Positions 33,561 to 44,035 are shown, counted from the first letter of the stretch. The stretch: 55,998 bases of DNA from Lachnospiraceae bacterium (GCA_024687205.1 JAILES010000107.1:1-55998); one strand, 5' to 3'. Program-made: numbers and translations. The notes: generated by a model from the letters alone, not told the origin.

Positions 33561-35642
33561 ATGAAAATACAGATAAAACACGAGATAAGAAACAGATTGA
33601 GGGTACATCTTCCGATGAAACGCTTAAGTTTTACGGAAGCTGATACCCTTGATGATTATTTACAGAGTCTTCCTGAGATCAGGCAGGTAACTGTATATCA
33701 ACGTACTGCTGATGTCGTGATCGTATATGATTGTGACAGAGCAAAGGCTATAGCTATATTTAAGGATTTTTCTTTTAAGAATGCTGAAGTCAGGGAAAGA
33801 GTTACGGAAAAGTCAGGTAAGGAATTATCTGCTGTATATCGGAACAGGATCATCACAGATATTGTAATTCATTACGGAAAAAGGCTGATACTTCCGTTTT
33901 ATATCAGAAGAGTATGGGAGAGGATCAAAGCAGTAAAGTATATAATCAGAGGCCTTAAGTCATTGAAGGAAGGTCAGATAAGAGTTGAACTGCTGGATGC
34001 TGTTGCTATCACAGCTGCTATAGTGATCGGAGATTACAAGACAGCTTCAAGCGTAATGTTTCTGCTGAAGATAGGAGATACGCTTGAAGAGTGGACTCAT
34101 AAACGTACCGTTGATGATCTGGCAAGAAGAATGTCCTTGAATGTTGATAAGGTATGGCTTGTAAGCGATAAGGGAGAAGTACTGACTGATTCTTCAAAGA
34201 TAAGCTGCGGTGATAAAGTAATAGTACAGATGGGAAATATGATCCCCTTTGACGGTGAAGTCTGCGATGGTGAGGCCATGGTCAATCAGGCATCAATGAC
34301 AGGTGAAGCTGCTGCAGTCAGAAAATGCTGCGGTACTGCAGTGTTTGCCGGAACGGTAGTTGAAGAAGGGCAGATAACTATACGTGTGACACAGACCGAA
34401 GGTTGCGGACGTTTTGATAAGATCGTAAAGATGATAGAAGAATCGGAAAAGCTGAAATCCTCTCTGGAGAGTAAAGCAGAGAGGCTTGCGGACAGGCTTG
34501 TGCCTTATACGTTTCTGGCTTCAGGACTGACCTATCTGTTCAGTCGTAATGTTACAAAGGCAGTATCCGTACTAATGGTAGATTATTCCTGCGCACTTAA
34601 GATGGCTATGCCCTTATCGGTACTTTCGGCTATAAGAGAGGCTGCAGACTATGGTATAACAGTTAAGGGCGGCAGATTCCTGGAAACTGTGGCGGAAGCT
34701 GACACCATAGTTTTTGACAAGACAGGCACACTTACCAAGGCAGCGCCTACAGTAAAGCAGGTAGTTTCTTTCTGTGATGAAACGGAGGAAGAATTATTAC
34801 GGCAGGCGGCATGTCTGGAAGAACATTTTCCGCACTCCGTAGCAAGGGCTGTAGTGGATGCAGCATTGGAAAAGGGACTAATGCATGATGAAATGCATAC
34901 CAGGGCAGAGTATATAGTTGCACATGGGATTGCGTCGTTTATAGATGATAAAAAAGCCGTAATAGGAAGTTATCATTTTGTGTTCGAAGATGAGGGCGTA
35001 ACGATAGCGCCTGAATACCAAAAACGTTTTGACGAGCTGCCGGCAACCTGCTCGCATCTGTATTTTGCAAAAGACGGAAAACTCTGTGCCGTAATACTGA
35101 TAGAGGATCCGATGCGAAAGGAAAGCGCAGAGGTTGTTGAAAAGCTCAAAGAACAGGGATTTAAGCATATAGTTATGATGACGGGCGACAGTGAACGCAC
35201 GGCAGCTGCCATAGCCTCATCGGCAGGTATAAGTGAGTATTACGCGGAAGTGCTTCCCGAAGATAAGGCAGGTTATATAGAAAGAGCAAAAGCTGAAGGA
35301 AGACGTGTGATAATGGTCGGAGACGGAATAAATGATTCGCCTGCGCTTTCTGCGGCAGATGCAGGCATAGCCATCAGCGAGGGGGCTGAAATAGCAAGAC
35401 AGATCGCGGATATTACTATAAGCGGAGGAAACCTGGAGAGTATAGCAGTGTTGAGAGAATTATCGGTTCTTCTTATGAACAGGATAAAGTTCAATTACAT
35501 GACAATAGTCGGGTTCAATACTTCGCTCATTATCCTTGGTATAGCCGGCTTACTTCCTCCGGCCACATCCGCAATGCTTCATAACGGATCAACAGTGGCG
35601 CTGGGACTTAAGAGTCTTACGGATCTGAAACCGGCGGTATAG
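33561..35642 (+). CDS. P1B-type metal ATPase, probable P1B-6 (FezB-like)
   Basis: Heavy-metal P-type ATPase, 693 residues. The N-terminus lacks a CxxC HMA loop and instead carries an arginine-rich RNRLRVHLP motif (residues 10-18) in an HMA-like fold. The actuator motif is TGEA (248-251). The membrane metal site is SCALKMAMP (343-351) rather than CPC or SPC. The phosphorylated Asp386 is in DKTGTLT, and GDGINDSPAL is intact. The usual HP dipeptide reads HS (PHSVARA). The SC-x6-P site plus Arg-rich N-terminus fits the P1B-6 group that includes FezB, which fills iron-storage ferrosomes. Last gene of the iron operon, followed by a strong terminator. Confidence 0.88.
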   Translation: MKIQIKHEIRNRLRVHLPMKRLSFTEADTLDDYLQSLPEIRQVTVYQRTADVVIVYDCDRAKAIAIFKDFSFKNAEVRERVTEKSGKELSAVYRNRIITDIVIHYGKRLILPFYIRRVWERIKAVKYIIRGLKSLKEGQIRVELLDAVAITAAIVIGDYKTASSVMFLLKIGDTLEEWTHKRTVDDLARRMSLNVDKVWLVSDKGEVLTDSSKISCGDKVIVQMGNMIPFDGEVCDGEAMVNQASMTGEAAAVRKCCGTAVFAGTVVEEGQITIRVTQTEGCGRFDKIVKMIEESEKLKSSLESKAERLADRLVPYTFLASGLTYLFSRNVTKAVSVLMVDYSCALKMAMPLSVLSAIREAADYGITVKGGRFLETVAEADTIVFDKTGTLTKAAPTVKQVVSFCDETEEELLRQAACLEEHFPHSVARAVVDAALEKGLMHDEMHTRAEYIVAHGIASFIDDKKAVIGSYHFVFEDEGVTIAPEYQKRFDELPATCSHLYFAKDGKLCAVILIEDPMRKESAEVVEKLKEQGFKHIVMMTGDSERTAAAIASSAGISEYYAEVLPEDKAGYIERAKAEGRRVIMVGDGINDSPALSAADAGIAISEGAEIARQIADITISGGNLESIAVLRELSVLLMNRIKFNYMTIVGFNTSLIILGIAGLLPPATSAMLHNGSTVALGLKSLTDLKPAV

Positions 35643-35662
35643 TGTAAATTGTAAAAGAGTAT

Positions 35663-35695
35663 AAAAAACGACGATTTTGATATTGTCGTTTTTTT
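35663..35695 (+). terminator. Terminator of the iron operon
   Basis: Perfect 10-bp stem AAAAAACGAC (35663-35672) / GTCGTTTTTT (35685-35694) continuing into Ts. It closes the unit that began at 27465. Confidence 0.92.
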
Positions 35696-35711
35696 ATGAC
35701 AGGAAAGTGAA

Positions 35712-37097
35712 ATGAATTCAGATCATGAAGCAGAACAGAAAAGAGAAGAAAAGATAAGAAAGCTGACTAATGAGCCGGTATATCCGCTGTTGGTAAAGAT
35801 GGCGATCCCATCAATGATAGGGATGATAGTGAGTACCGTGTATTCCATGACGGATACTTATTTTGTGGGTAAGTTGGACAATGTGGATCTTACGGCATCG
35901 GTAGGTATAGTTTTTTCATTTGTGTCAGTGATCCAGGCTATTGGTTTCTGGTTTGGATACGGAAGCGGAAACTATATCTCAAGATGCCTGGGCAGAAAGG
36001 ATACAAAATCTGCGGAGAAAATGGCTGCTACAGGAGTTTTGATGGCATTGATCGCCGGATTTGTCATCATGATAACAGGTCTGTTTTTGCTGAAACAGCT
36101 GACAGTATTATTAGGTGCAGGCAGCGGGGAACTGTTTAACGCCACATTGAGATACCTTCGTATTACAGTCATAACGGTTCCGTTCATGCTTTTGTCTAAT
36201 GTTCTGTACAATCAGCTACGTCTGGCCGGATCGGCAAAGGATTGCATGAGCGGACTCCTGATAGGAATGATACTGAATATGCTTCTTGATCCTGTATTTA
36301 TCCTATTGCTTAAGATGGATGTTGCAGGAGCTGCGATAGCCAGTATGATCGGTCAGATCGCCGGCGTTATCGTCCTTATAAAGATAACACGTAAGAACGG
36401 GAATATAGGGATAGATCTGAAAAAGGCAGAACTGTGTTTTATTAATATACGGGAAATACTTACAGGAGGTGCACCGAATTTCTGCAGGCAGGGGATAAGC
36501 AGTATATCATCCGTAATGCTCAACAATGCTGCTGCTGTTTTTGGAAATTATGCAATAGCTGCACTTACCATAGCGTTGCGTATATCCTATATAGCATATG
36601 CTCTTGTGATAGGTTTCGGACAGGGCTTCCAGCCCATATGTGCGATCAATTACGGGGCAAAGAAATATGACAGGATCAAAAAAGCATTCAGATATGCTTT
36701 GATAACAGTAAGCGTCTTTTTGATCATTTCCGTGATAATACTGATAATCTCCGGAGGGGTTCTATGCAGCAGATTTACTAATGACAAAACCGTGATCGAT
36801 ATGGCGGTAAGGCTGATAAGAACACATTGTATGGTGCTTCCTTTTATGGGATACTATGTATTATGCGGTATGTTTCTGCAGAATATAGGGAGATTCGCAG
36901 AGGCAACACTTGTCACCATATCCGAAAACGGATTGTTTCTTATACCTTCGGTACTTATACTTCCGAGGATTTTTGGTATAGACGGATTTATATTCTGCAG
37001 ACCTGCGGCATCCTTGCTTGCGCTTTGTCTGTCATTATTTGTAGGTATTCGTGCATGGGAAAAATATCTGAACGCGGAAAATATACAGGAGGCATGA
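35712..37097 (+). CDS. MATE family efflux transporter
   Basis: Twelve-helix multidrug/toxin antiporter of 461 residues. Typical segments are PLLVKMAIPSMIGMIVSTVYSMTDTYFVGKL (split), the mirrored second half IREILTGGAPNFCRQGISSI, and GFGQGFQPICAINYGAKKYDR. It is of the NorM/DinF-like clostridial group. It starts 17 bases after the iron-operon terminator and is followed one base after its stop by the phosphotransferase-like gene, so these form a new unit. No obvious promoter is visible apart from AT-rich sequence overlapping the terminator. Substrate unknown. Confidence 0.93.
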   Translation: MNSDHEAEQKREEKIRKLTNEPVYPLLVKMAIPSMIGMIVSTVYSMTDTYFVGKLDNVDLTASVGIVFSFVSVIQAIGFWFGYGSGNYISRCLGRKDTKSAEKMAATGVLMALIAGFVIMITGLFLLKQLTVLLGAGSGELFNATLRYLRITVITVPFMLLSNVLYNQLRLAGSAKDCMSGLLIGMILNMLLDPVFILLLKMDVAGAAIASMIGQIAGVIVLIKITRKNGNIGIDLKKAELCFINIREILTGGAPNFCRQGISSISSVMLNNAAAVFGNYAIAALTIALRISYIAYALVIGFGQGFQPICAINYGAKKYDRIKKAFRYALITVSVFLIISVIILIISGGVLCSRFTNDKTVIDMAVRLIRTHCMVLPFMGYYVLCGMFLQNIGRFAEATLVTISENGLFLIPSVLILPRIFGIDGFIFCRPAASLLALCLSLFVGIRAWEKYLNAENIQEA

Positions 37098-37098
37098 A

Positions 37099-39543
37099 AT
37101 GTTGAAATACATACTTTCATTTGAGGAGATCAAGAAGGAAGATATTAATACAGCCGGTGGAAAAGGTGCTAATCTCGGTGAGATGACGGCAGCCGGCATA
37201 AATATACCTAAGGGTGCGGTAATACTTGCACAGGCATATGATAAATACATGTCTGAAAATGATATATATCCGGAAAAATATGAAAACGGAAAAGAACTGA
37301 GAGAAGCGATAGTTAATGCAGAGATTCCGTCAGAGATGAAGAAAGAGATAGAAGCTTTTTATGAAGGAATGGGAAAAGATGCAAGGGTGGCGGTAAGATC
37401 ATCAGCTACCGCGGAAGATCTGGATGATGCAAGCTTTGCAGGACAGCAGGAAACATATCTGAACGTTATCGGTAGAAATGATCTTTTTGAAAAAATAAAG
37501 CTGTGTTATGCATCATTATGGGGAGACAGAGCGGTAAGTTACAGAAAGAATTCAGGTCATGACAAAGAAAAGGTTGCTTTGGCGGTTGTTATCCAGGAAA
37601 TGGTAGAAAGTGAAGCTGCAGGTGTAATGTTTACTTCAGATCCCGCAGGAGATCCGGAAAACATACATATTAATGCATCCTATGGACTCGGAGAGGCTGT
37701 TGTGTCAGGTATCGTTAGTCCTGATGAGTATATCTGTGATCGTGAGGGAAAACTGATCATGGAATTTATCGGATCTAAGGAAACAGAGATACTATATAAG
37801 GCGGGTAAAGAAGGAACTATAAGAATACCGGTATCTGAAGAGAGAAGAAAGCAGAGGGTACTGGGAGTCAGAATGATATCTGCTCTTGCAAAAGAAGGAA
37901 TACGTATCGAAAAGCATTACGGACATCCAATGGATATCGAATGGGCTGTAAAAGACGGAAAAATCTATATTCTTCAGGCCAGAAGCATTACCACATTAAA
38001 AAAAGATGAGGGAAAGAATTTTACGGAAGCTGATTTCGCATCCTATCCGAAAGTTGAAGCAGCCAAAGGTTCGATGAGGGAAGCAGTGTTATTCAATATG
38101 GAAAAGAATCCTACACCGTATTATCCGCTGGACCACGATTTCGGAGGCTTTATCGGTGAACAGAAGAATATTTTGTTTACTGAGATAGGTATCACTTTTG
38201 TCGGAGGTATGAATCCTATCGATAAGGACGGAATATCCTATCTTGCAACAGGTAAAATGAAACTGAATAAAAATATATTCTCTATTTTCGGGATGCTGAA
38301 GAAGGTAAACAATATTGACAATAACATCAGATGTGCCGATGCATCCCTGGAAAAATGCCGCAGGGAATATGAAGAAGAAAGTAAACATACGTACACAGAT
38401 ATTAAGGAAACAGGAAAAGCATTAAAGAGGATGCATGATCTTATAGGCAGGACTTCTTATGATCGTTTTCTCTATGCCTTATTTCCGAATGCGCTGGAGA
38501 GCAATAAGGTAACGAAGGTTTTGAAGAAAGTAGATTCGGAGCGCAATGCATATGATATCCTGGAGGGTCTGAATTACGTAACGGCAGATATAAACAGAGC
38601 GATGAAGGAACTCTGTGAATATATAATAAAAGATAAAAGGATGACAGAGTCAGTAATGAAAGATTCTTATCAAACAATAAGTTCAGCTTATCCCGAACTT
38701 GGGGAAAAGCTCAGTGAATTTATCCAAGAATATGGCAGCAAATCCGATTTTAACTGTTATTGTTTTGTGGCGGAAACCTGGAGAGAAAACCCCGACCGCT
38801 TTATTAACACTCTTCGTCCGATGTTAAAGGATGGAGGTAAGTCGGTCGCCACAAAGGAAGAGAGTATAGAGCATTATGAAAAGCTGATGCAGCGGGTAAA
38901 GAAAGCTTTATCGGAAAAAAAGTATGCCGATTTTGAAAAACGTGTGAATGCGCTCAGACATTATCATTATATCAGGGAAGCAACACAGTATCTCTGGGAA
39001 TCGGAGTTTGAATACTGCAGAAAACTCTTAAAAAAGCTCTCTGAGTTGACGAAGATCTCATATAATGATCTGATGTTTCTTTTTGAAAAGGAGCTATATG
39101 AGGCCTGTGAAAAAGGAGATTTCGAAGAAAAGAAAAAGCTGATCGCAGCAAGAAAAGAAAAGAGAGCTTTTGCAGAAGCTTATTGGGATAAGTGTATGAA
39201 AGATGCTCTGGCAGGAGAAGGAGATACGGTGAAGGGTATCGGGGCATCAAACGGAAGCGTGAAAGGAAAGGTATGTATAGTTCATTCTTCCGAGGAATTT
39301 TATAAGCTTGAAAAAGGCGACATACTGGTATGCACCTATACCGATCCTGAATGGACACCGCTATTTGCCTTGGCTGCAGGAGTGGTAGTCGATACAGGGG
39401 GAACACTTTCGCACGCTGCTATAGTAGCAAGAGAGTACAATATCCCTGCAGTACTTGCTACGGGAGATGCCACCCTCAAGCTTAAGGATGGAGACAGGGT
39501 GCTGGTGGATGCTTCGACGGGCAGCGTAACGATATTGGCATAA
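37099..39543 (+). CDS. Rifampicin phosphotransferase-like PEP-utilising enzyme
   Basis: Dikinase-type enzyme of 814 residues. Residues 1-315 are the PPDK/PEP-synthase ATP-binding domain (TAGGKGANLGEM, RSSATAEDLDDASFAGQQET, YGLGEAVVSG, DIEWA). A middle helical domain (about 320-725) and a C-terminal swivelling histidine domain with GGTLSHAAIVAREY (catalytic His near 772) follow. The order ATP domain - middle - His, without a PEP-binding TIM barrel, matches rifampicin phosphotransferase rather than PEP synthase. It may inactivate rifamycins or another hydroxylated compound. The neighbouring MATE pump and acetyltransferase-methyltransferase support a detoxification role; substrate not proven. 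Confidence 0.85.
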   Translation: MLKYILSFEEIKKEDINTAGGKGANLGEMTAAGINIPKGAVILAQAYDKYMSENDIYPEKYENGKELREAIVNAEIPSEMKKEIEAFYEGMGKDARVAVRSSATAEDLDDASFAGQQETYLNVIGRNDLFEKIKLCYASLWGDRAVSYRKNSGHDKEKVALAVVIQEMVESEAAGVMFTSDPAGDPENIHINASYGLGEAVVSGIVSPDEYICDREGKLIMEFIGSKETEILYKAGKEGTIRIPVSEERRKQRVLGVRMISALAKEGIRIEKHYGHPMDIEWAVKDGKIYILQARSITTLKKDEGKNFTEADFASYPKVEAAKGSMREAVLFNMEKNPTPYYPLDHDFGGFIGEQKNILFTEIGITFVGGMNPIDKDGISYLATGKMKLNKNIFSIFGMLKKVNNIDNNIRCADASLEKCRREYEEESKHTYTDIKETGKALKRMHDLIGRTSYDRFLYALFPNALESNKVTKVLKKVDSERNAYDILEGLNYVTADINRAMKELCEYIIKDKRMTESVMKDSYQTISSAYPELGEKLSEFIQEYGSKSDFNCYCFVAETWRENPDRFINTLRPMLKDGGKSVATKEESIEHYEKLMQRVKKALSEKKYADFEKRVNALRHYHYIREATQYLWESEFEYCRKLLKKLSELTKISYNDLMFLFEKELYEACEKGDFEEKKKLIAARKEKRAFAEAYWDKCMKDALAGEGDTVKGIGASNGSVKGKVCIVHSSEEFYKLEKGDILVCTYTDPEWTPLFALAAGVVVDTGGTLSHAAIVAREYNIPAVLATGDATLKLKDGDRVLVDASTGSVTILA

Positions 39544-39559
39544 AGAAAAGGAGGCAGAA

Positions 39560-40846
39560 ATGTCTGTAAAGATCAATTCTTTAAAGGAAGAAGAAATTCG
39601 TAAGATAGGAGACGCTTTTGCAGATCACGAATATGCCGAGGCTGAATGGGGCATGGGTTATCTTGCAAAGAACAGAAGAGCGATAAGTGATTACATCTGT
39701 GCTTATGTGCGGATGCTGATACAGGAAAGATCATTGTATTCCACGAGTGACAGGCATGAAGCATTCATTGGTTTTCACAGTTCTGATCACCATATGAGCT
39801 TATCCTCTGTAAAAGAAGTGCTCGGAGCGATACCCGGTAATATTGATATATCACATTCCTTAACTATGGCAAAGGGCCTGAAAAAAGCCGGTAAAGGATA
39901 CGGTTCCATACTGGCAAAACTAAAAATACCTCATATATATGTGAGTCTGGTAGCTGTGACAAAAGAATATCAGGGACAGGGATATATGAGAAAGCTTCTT
40001 GATATAGCTTTTGAGGAAGGAAGAAGGCATGCAGTTCCGGTGATATTGGATACCGATGCGGAACTTAAGCGGGATAAGTACGCACATCTTGGTATGAAGT
40101 GTGTTACCACCCAGCATTTTACTGAAGGTGTCGAAATGTATGGTATGGTGTATGAACCGGATAACATACCAAAAGAATGGAAAAGCGAAACAGTTCTTGA
40201 GGATATGAGGATACTCATGGAAAACAGTAATAATATATGGGATCGTTTTGCCCCTGTATATACAGGCTTTGTTACAGGTACACCCGGAAACAGAAAAGCA
40301 TATGAGGCAATGTTTAAGCGGATCAAAACGATGGTTAAGGATAAAGAAATCCTTGAAATAGCAACAGGTCCGGGAGTCATCGCGAAACAGGTGGCTTCTG
40401 AAAGTAAAAGAATGATCGCTACGGATTATGCAGAGAAGATGCTGGCAGTAGCCAGACGGGGAAATGTGGCGGACAATCTTACATTTGAGCATGCGGATGC
40501 CTGTGATCTTCCCTATGATGATAAAAGTTTTGATGTAGTGATCATAGCCAATGCGCTTCATATCATCCCGGACAGGGAAAAGGTGTTAGCTGAAATACAC
40601 AGAGTACTACGTCCTGACGGGATACTTATAGCACCTAATTTTGTGCATGATAACAGAAAAAAGATAAGCAATATGTTCACTAAAGCTCTTTCGCTTGCCG
40701 GAGTTACCTTTGAAACCAAATGGGATGCCGAAGGTTATGTCTCATTTATTAATGAGAACGGATTTAAAGTGATAAAGTCAAAACAGCTGCCATCTACTAT
40801 ACCGCTGGTATATACGGAATGTGTGAAAATCGAAGAAATGTATTGA
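39560..40846 (+). CDS. GNAT acetyltransferase fused to a SAM-dependent methyltransferase
   Basis: The 428-residue two-domain protein. Residues about 1-200 look like a GNAT N-acetyltransferase: YVSLVAVTKEYQGQGYMRKLLDIAFEEG carries the acetyl-CoA Q/RxxGxG loop as QGQGYM, and HLGMKC follows. Residues about 215-428 form a class I methyltransferase: motif I ILEIATGPGVIAKQVA, then DATDYAEKML-like TDYAEKML, DACDLPYDDKSFDVVI and LRPDGILIAP. AGGAGG precedes the ATG. It follows the Rph-like gene by 16 bases, so MATE, kinase-like enzyme and this fusion form one three-gene unit. Substrate unknown; both modifications may act on the same small molecule. Confidence 0.85.
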   Translation: MSVKINSLKEEEIRKIGDAFADHEYAEAEWGMGYLAKNRRAISDYICAYVRMLIQERSLYSTSDRHEAFIGFHSSDHHMSLSSVKEVLGAIPGNIDISHSLTMAKGLKKAGKGYGSILAKLKIPHIYVSLVAVTKEYQGQGYMRKLLDIAFEEGRRHAVPVILDTDAELKRDKYAHLGMKCVTTQHFTEGVEMYGMVYEPDNIPKEWKSETVLEDMRILMENSNNIWDRFAPVYTGFVTGTPGNRKAYEAMFKRIKTMVKDKEILEIATGPGVIAKQVASESKRMIATDYAEKMLAVARRGNVADNLTFEHADACDLPYDDKSFDVVIIANALHIIPDREKVLAEIHRVLRPDGILIAPNFVHDNRKKISNMFTKALSLAGVTFETKWDAEGYVSFINENGFKVIKSKQLPSTIPLVYTECVKIEEMY

Positions 40847-40871
40847 CAAACCAAAACAGTTAGCGTATACT
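40843..40871 (+). promoter_or_regulatory. Operator-controlled promoter upstream of enolase
   Basis: TTGACA (40843-40848), a 17-base spacer and TATACT (40866-40871), the same hexamers as the feo promoter. The -35 overlaps the stop codon of the upstream gene. Confidence 0.85.
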
Positions 40872-40895
40872 TACTAACAGTTAGCGATAGCTAAC
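40859..40895. promoter_or_regulatory. TTAGC operators at the enolase-side promoter
   Basis: GTTAGCGATAGCTAAC (40880-40895) is a perfect palindromic copy lying over the expected transcription start. An imperfect copy, GTTAG-N10-CTAAC (40859-40878), overlaps the -10 box. Confidence 0.75.
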
Positions 40896-40913
40896 CGGAC
40901 AAATCATGTAAAA

Positions 40914-40954
40914 GACTCCCGGAGAAGCCTATGTCATTCCGGGAGTCCCTCATT
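40914..40954 (+). terminator. Strong hairpin in the enolase leader
   Basis: Perfect 10-bp stem GACTCCCGGA (40914-40923) / TCCGGGAGTC (40938-40947), then CCTCATTT. The T tail is poor, so this is either a weak terminator of a short RNA or a structured leader. Confidence 0.45.
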
Positions 40955-40984
40955 TAAGATAAGCAGGAGAAAGGAAGGCATTAA

Positions 40985-42289
<1,305 letters not shown>

Positions 42290-42320
42290 TTCTGATAAGT
42301 TCTTATGATACAGAGAATGT

Positions 42321-42349
42321 CAAACGGCGGCTTTTTGTCGCCGTTTGAT
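42321..42349 (+). terminator. Hairpin after enolase
   Basis: Perfect 10-bp arms TCAAACGGCG (42321-42330) / CGCCGTTTGA (42340-42349), loop with TTTTT inside, but no T-run afterwards. Probable terminator or processing site; partial read-through to the next gene is possible. Confidence 0.55.
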
Positions 42350-42372
42350 ACATAAAGAAAGGAATTGATCCA

Positions 42373-43164
42373 ATGAAAGCGGATTATAAAAACTGGGTAC
42401 CGAAAGGAATGATATACGGGCTTGCTGCAGGAACCGCTGTTCTCGGAGCCGGTTTTGTAAGCTCAATGATCCTGACAAAAGATGCTTCTATTCCGATCAG
42501 GATAGGACTGAACTCTGTGCTTGGGCTTGCAACTCTGGCATGTGCCAAGGGAACACAATGGTCGCTCTTTGCCTATGATCAGTTTTCATATGACGGAAAA
42601 CGAAAACTGTCGAAGCAGATAATTGAAGGAGTTGCGAAATACGTTAGTATTCCGGATGGAGGAACAGGACTTGATGTGGGTTGCGGAAGCGGAGCACTTA
42701 CCATAGCCTGCGCCAAAAGAAATCCCGGGGCAAAAATGCTTGGGATAGATCGCTGGGGGAAGGAATATGCGTCTTTCTCCAAACAATTATGTGAAAACAA
42801 TTCAAGAGCAGAAGATGTTGAGAATACAAGTTTTAAACAGGGAGATGCCAGATTTCTTGATTTTGAGAATGAGAGCTTTGACGCCGTTACAAGTAATTAT
42901 GTATTTCACAACATCAGCGGATTTAACAAGCAGGAGCTGTTACTTGAAACCCTTCGTGTGCTTAAGAAAGGCGGTACCTTTGCCATTCACGATATAATGT
43001 CAAAAAGCAGATATGGTGATATGAATGCATTCGTAAAGAAACTCAAGGATATGGGATACGAGGAAGTTATGCTTATCCATACTGATGACGGATTGCTGAT
43101 GTCAAAAAAAGAAGGTAAAAAGCTTGGTCTGTCGGGTTCTATGATACTGACAGGGAGGAAATAA
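42373..43164 (+). CDS. Membrane-anchored SAM-dependent methyltransferase
   Basis: The 263-residue protein has two N-terminal hydrophobic helices (about 12-33 and 41-58), then a class I methyltransferase domain. Motif I is GLDVGCGSGALTIA (about 98-111), followed by GIDRWGKEYASFSK, QGDARFLDFENESFDAV, and LRVLKKGGTFAIHD. The membrane location suggests a lipid, quinone or other hydrophobic substrate, but nothing identifies it. A ZIP transporter gene starts 3 bases after the stop, so they are coupled. Confidence 0.87.
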   Translation: MKADYKNWVPKGMIYGLAAGTAVLGAGFVSSMILTKDASIPIRIGLNSVLGLATLACAKGTQWSLFAYDQFSYDGKRKLSKQIIEGVAKYVSIPDGGTGLDVGCGSGALTIACAKRNPGAKMLGIDRWGKEYASFSKQLCENNSRAEDVENTSFKQGDARFLDFENESFDAVTSNYVFHNISGFNKQELLLETLRVLKKGGTFAIHDIMSKSRYGDMNAFVKKLKDMGYEEVMLIHTDDGLLMSKKEGKKLGLSGSMILTGRK

Positions 43165-43167
43165 TAT

Positions 43168-43935
43168 ATGTGGCTCATCGTATTGATACCCTTTTTAGGA
43201 ACATCTTTAGGCGCTGCATGTGTCTTTCTGTTTAAGAATTCACTGGGAGAAAAGATACAGAGAGTTCTGACCGGCTTTGCATCGGGAGTGATGGTTGCAG
43301 CATCCTTTTTCAGCCTTCTTTTACCGGCGCTGGATCAGACTGAAGAGATGGGTAAGCTCGGATTTATACCTGTTTCGATAGGGTTTGGGATAGGAATGCT
43401 CTTTTTGCTTATCCTTGATATAGTTACGCCTCATATGCATTTAAATAAATCCGAAGAAGGTCCGATAACCGGTTTGAAAAGAACAACTAAGCTGGTTTTG
43501 GCTGTTACTCTGCATAATCTTCCTGAGGGAATGGCTGTAGGGATCGTATGTGCCGGATGGATGTACGGAAACAGCGCAATTACATTTTCCGGTGCTCTGG
43601 CTCTGGCCCTTGGTATAGCAATTCAAAACTTTCCGGAGGGAGCAATCGTATCCATGCCACTGTTAGGTGAGGGAGTGCCTAAAATAAAAACGTTTTTATA
43701 TGGAGTACTTTCAGGAGTAGTTGAGCCTATAGGAGCTCTACTTGTTATAGTAGCATCAGGCCTGCTTATTCCGACAATGCCTTATTTATTGAGCTTTGCT
43801 GCCGGCGCGATGATATATGTGGTTGTTGAGGAACTGATCCCCGAGATGTCGGAGGGTAAACACTCGAATATCGGAACCATATCCTTTGCAGCCGGGTTTA
43901 TTCTTATGATGGCATTGGATGTGGGATTGGGATGA
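43168..43935 (+). CDS. ZIP family metal transporter (GufA-like)
   Basis: Divalent metal (Zn2+, Fe2+ or Mn2+) transporter, 255 residues and eight hydrophobic helices. The two metal-site helices carry HNLPEGMAVG and QNFPEGAIVS, the pair typical of the GufA branch of ZIP proteins, and EELIPEMSEG follows. A short histidine-containing loop (PHMHLNKSEE) lies between helices 3 and 4. Co-transcribed with the methyltransferase gene. Its location between two loci with TTAGC operators fits a metal-homeostasis neighbourhood. Confidence 0.93.
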   Translation: MWLIVLIPFLGTSLGAACVFLFKNSLGEKIQRVLTGFASGVMVAASFFSLLLPALDQTEEMGKLGFIPVSIGFGIGMLFLLILDIVTPHMHLNKSEEGPITGLKRTTKLVLAVTLHNLPEGMAVGIVCAGWMYGNSAITFSGALALALGIAIQNFPEGAIVSMPLLGEGVPKIKTFLYGVLSGVVEPIGALLVIVASGLLIPTMPYLLSFAAGAMIYVVVEELIPEMSEGKHSNIGTISFAAGFILMMALDVGLG

Positions 43936-44035
43936 TCTGATAGTAAGTTCTTCGTTGCCTGCATCTTTCCAGTATTCTTCCGGCCAGCGTGCTTTCAATA
44001 TTGCGGCCGATAAAGTGCTTAAGATCGGCTGAATC
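43936..44035. other. Intergenic stretch without a supported gene
   Basis: About 100 bases between the ZIP gene and the terminator. Several frames are open across it on both strands, but none has a ribosome site and recognisable sequence. I see nothing I can name; it may be the remnant of a lost gene. Confidence 0.4.

Noticed and set aside
37099..39543. Phosphoenolpyruvate synthase or pyruvate phosphate dikinase
   Set aside because: The catalytic histidine domain is at the extreme C-terminus and there is no PEP-binding barrel after it, which fits the rifampicin phosphotransferase layout instead.
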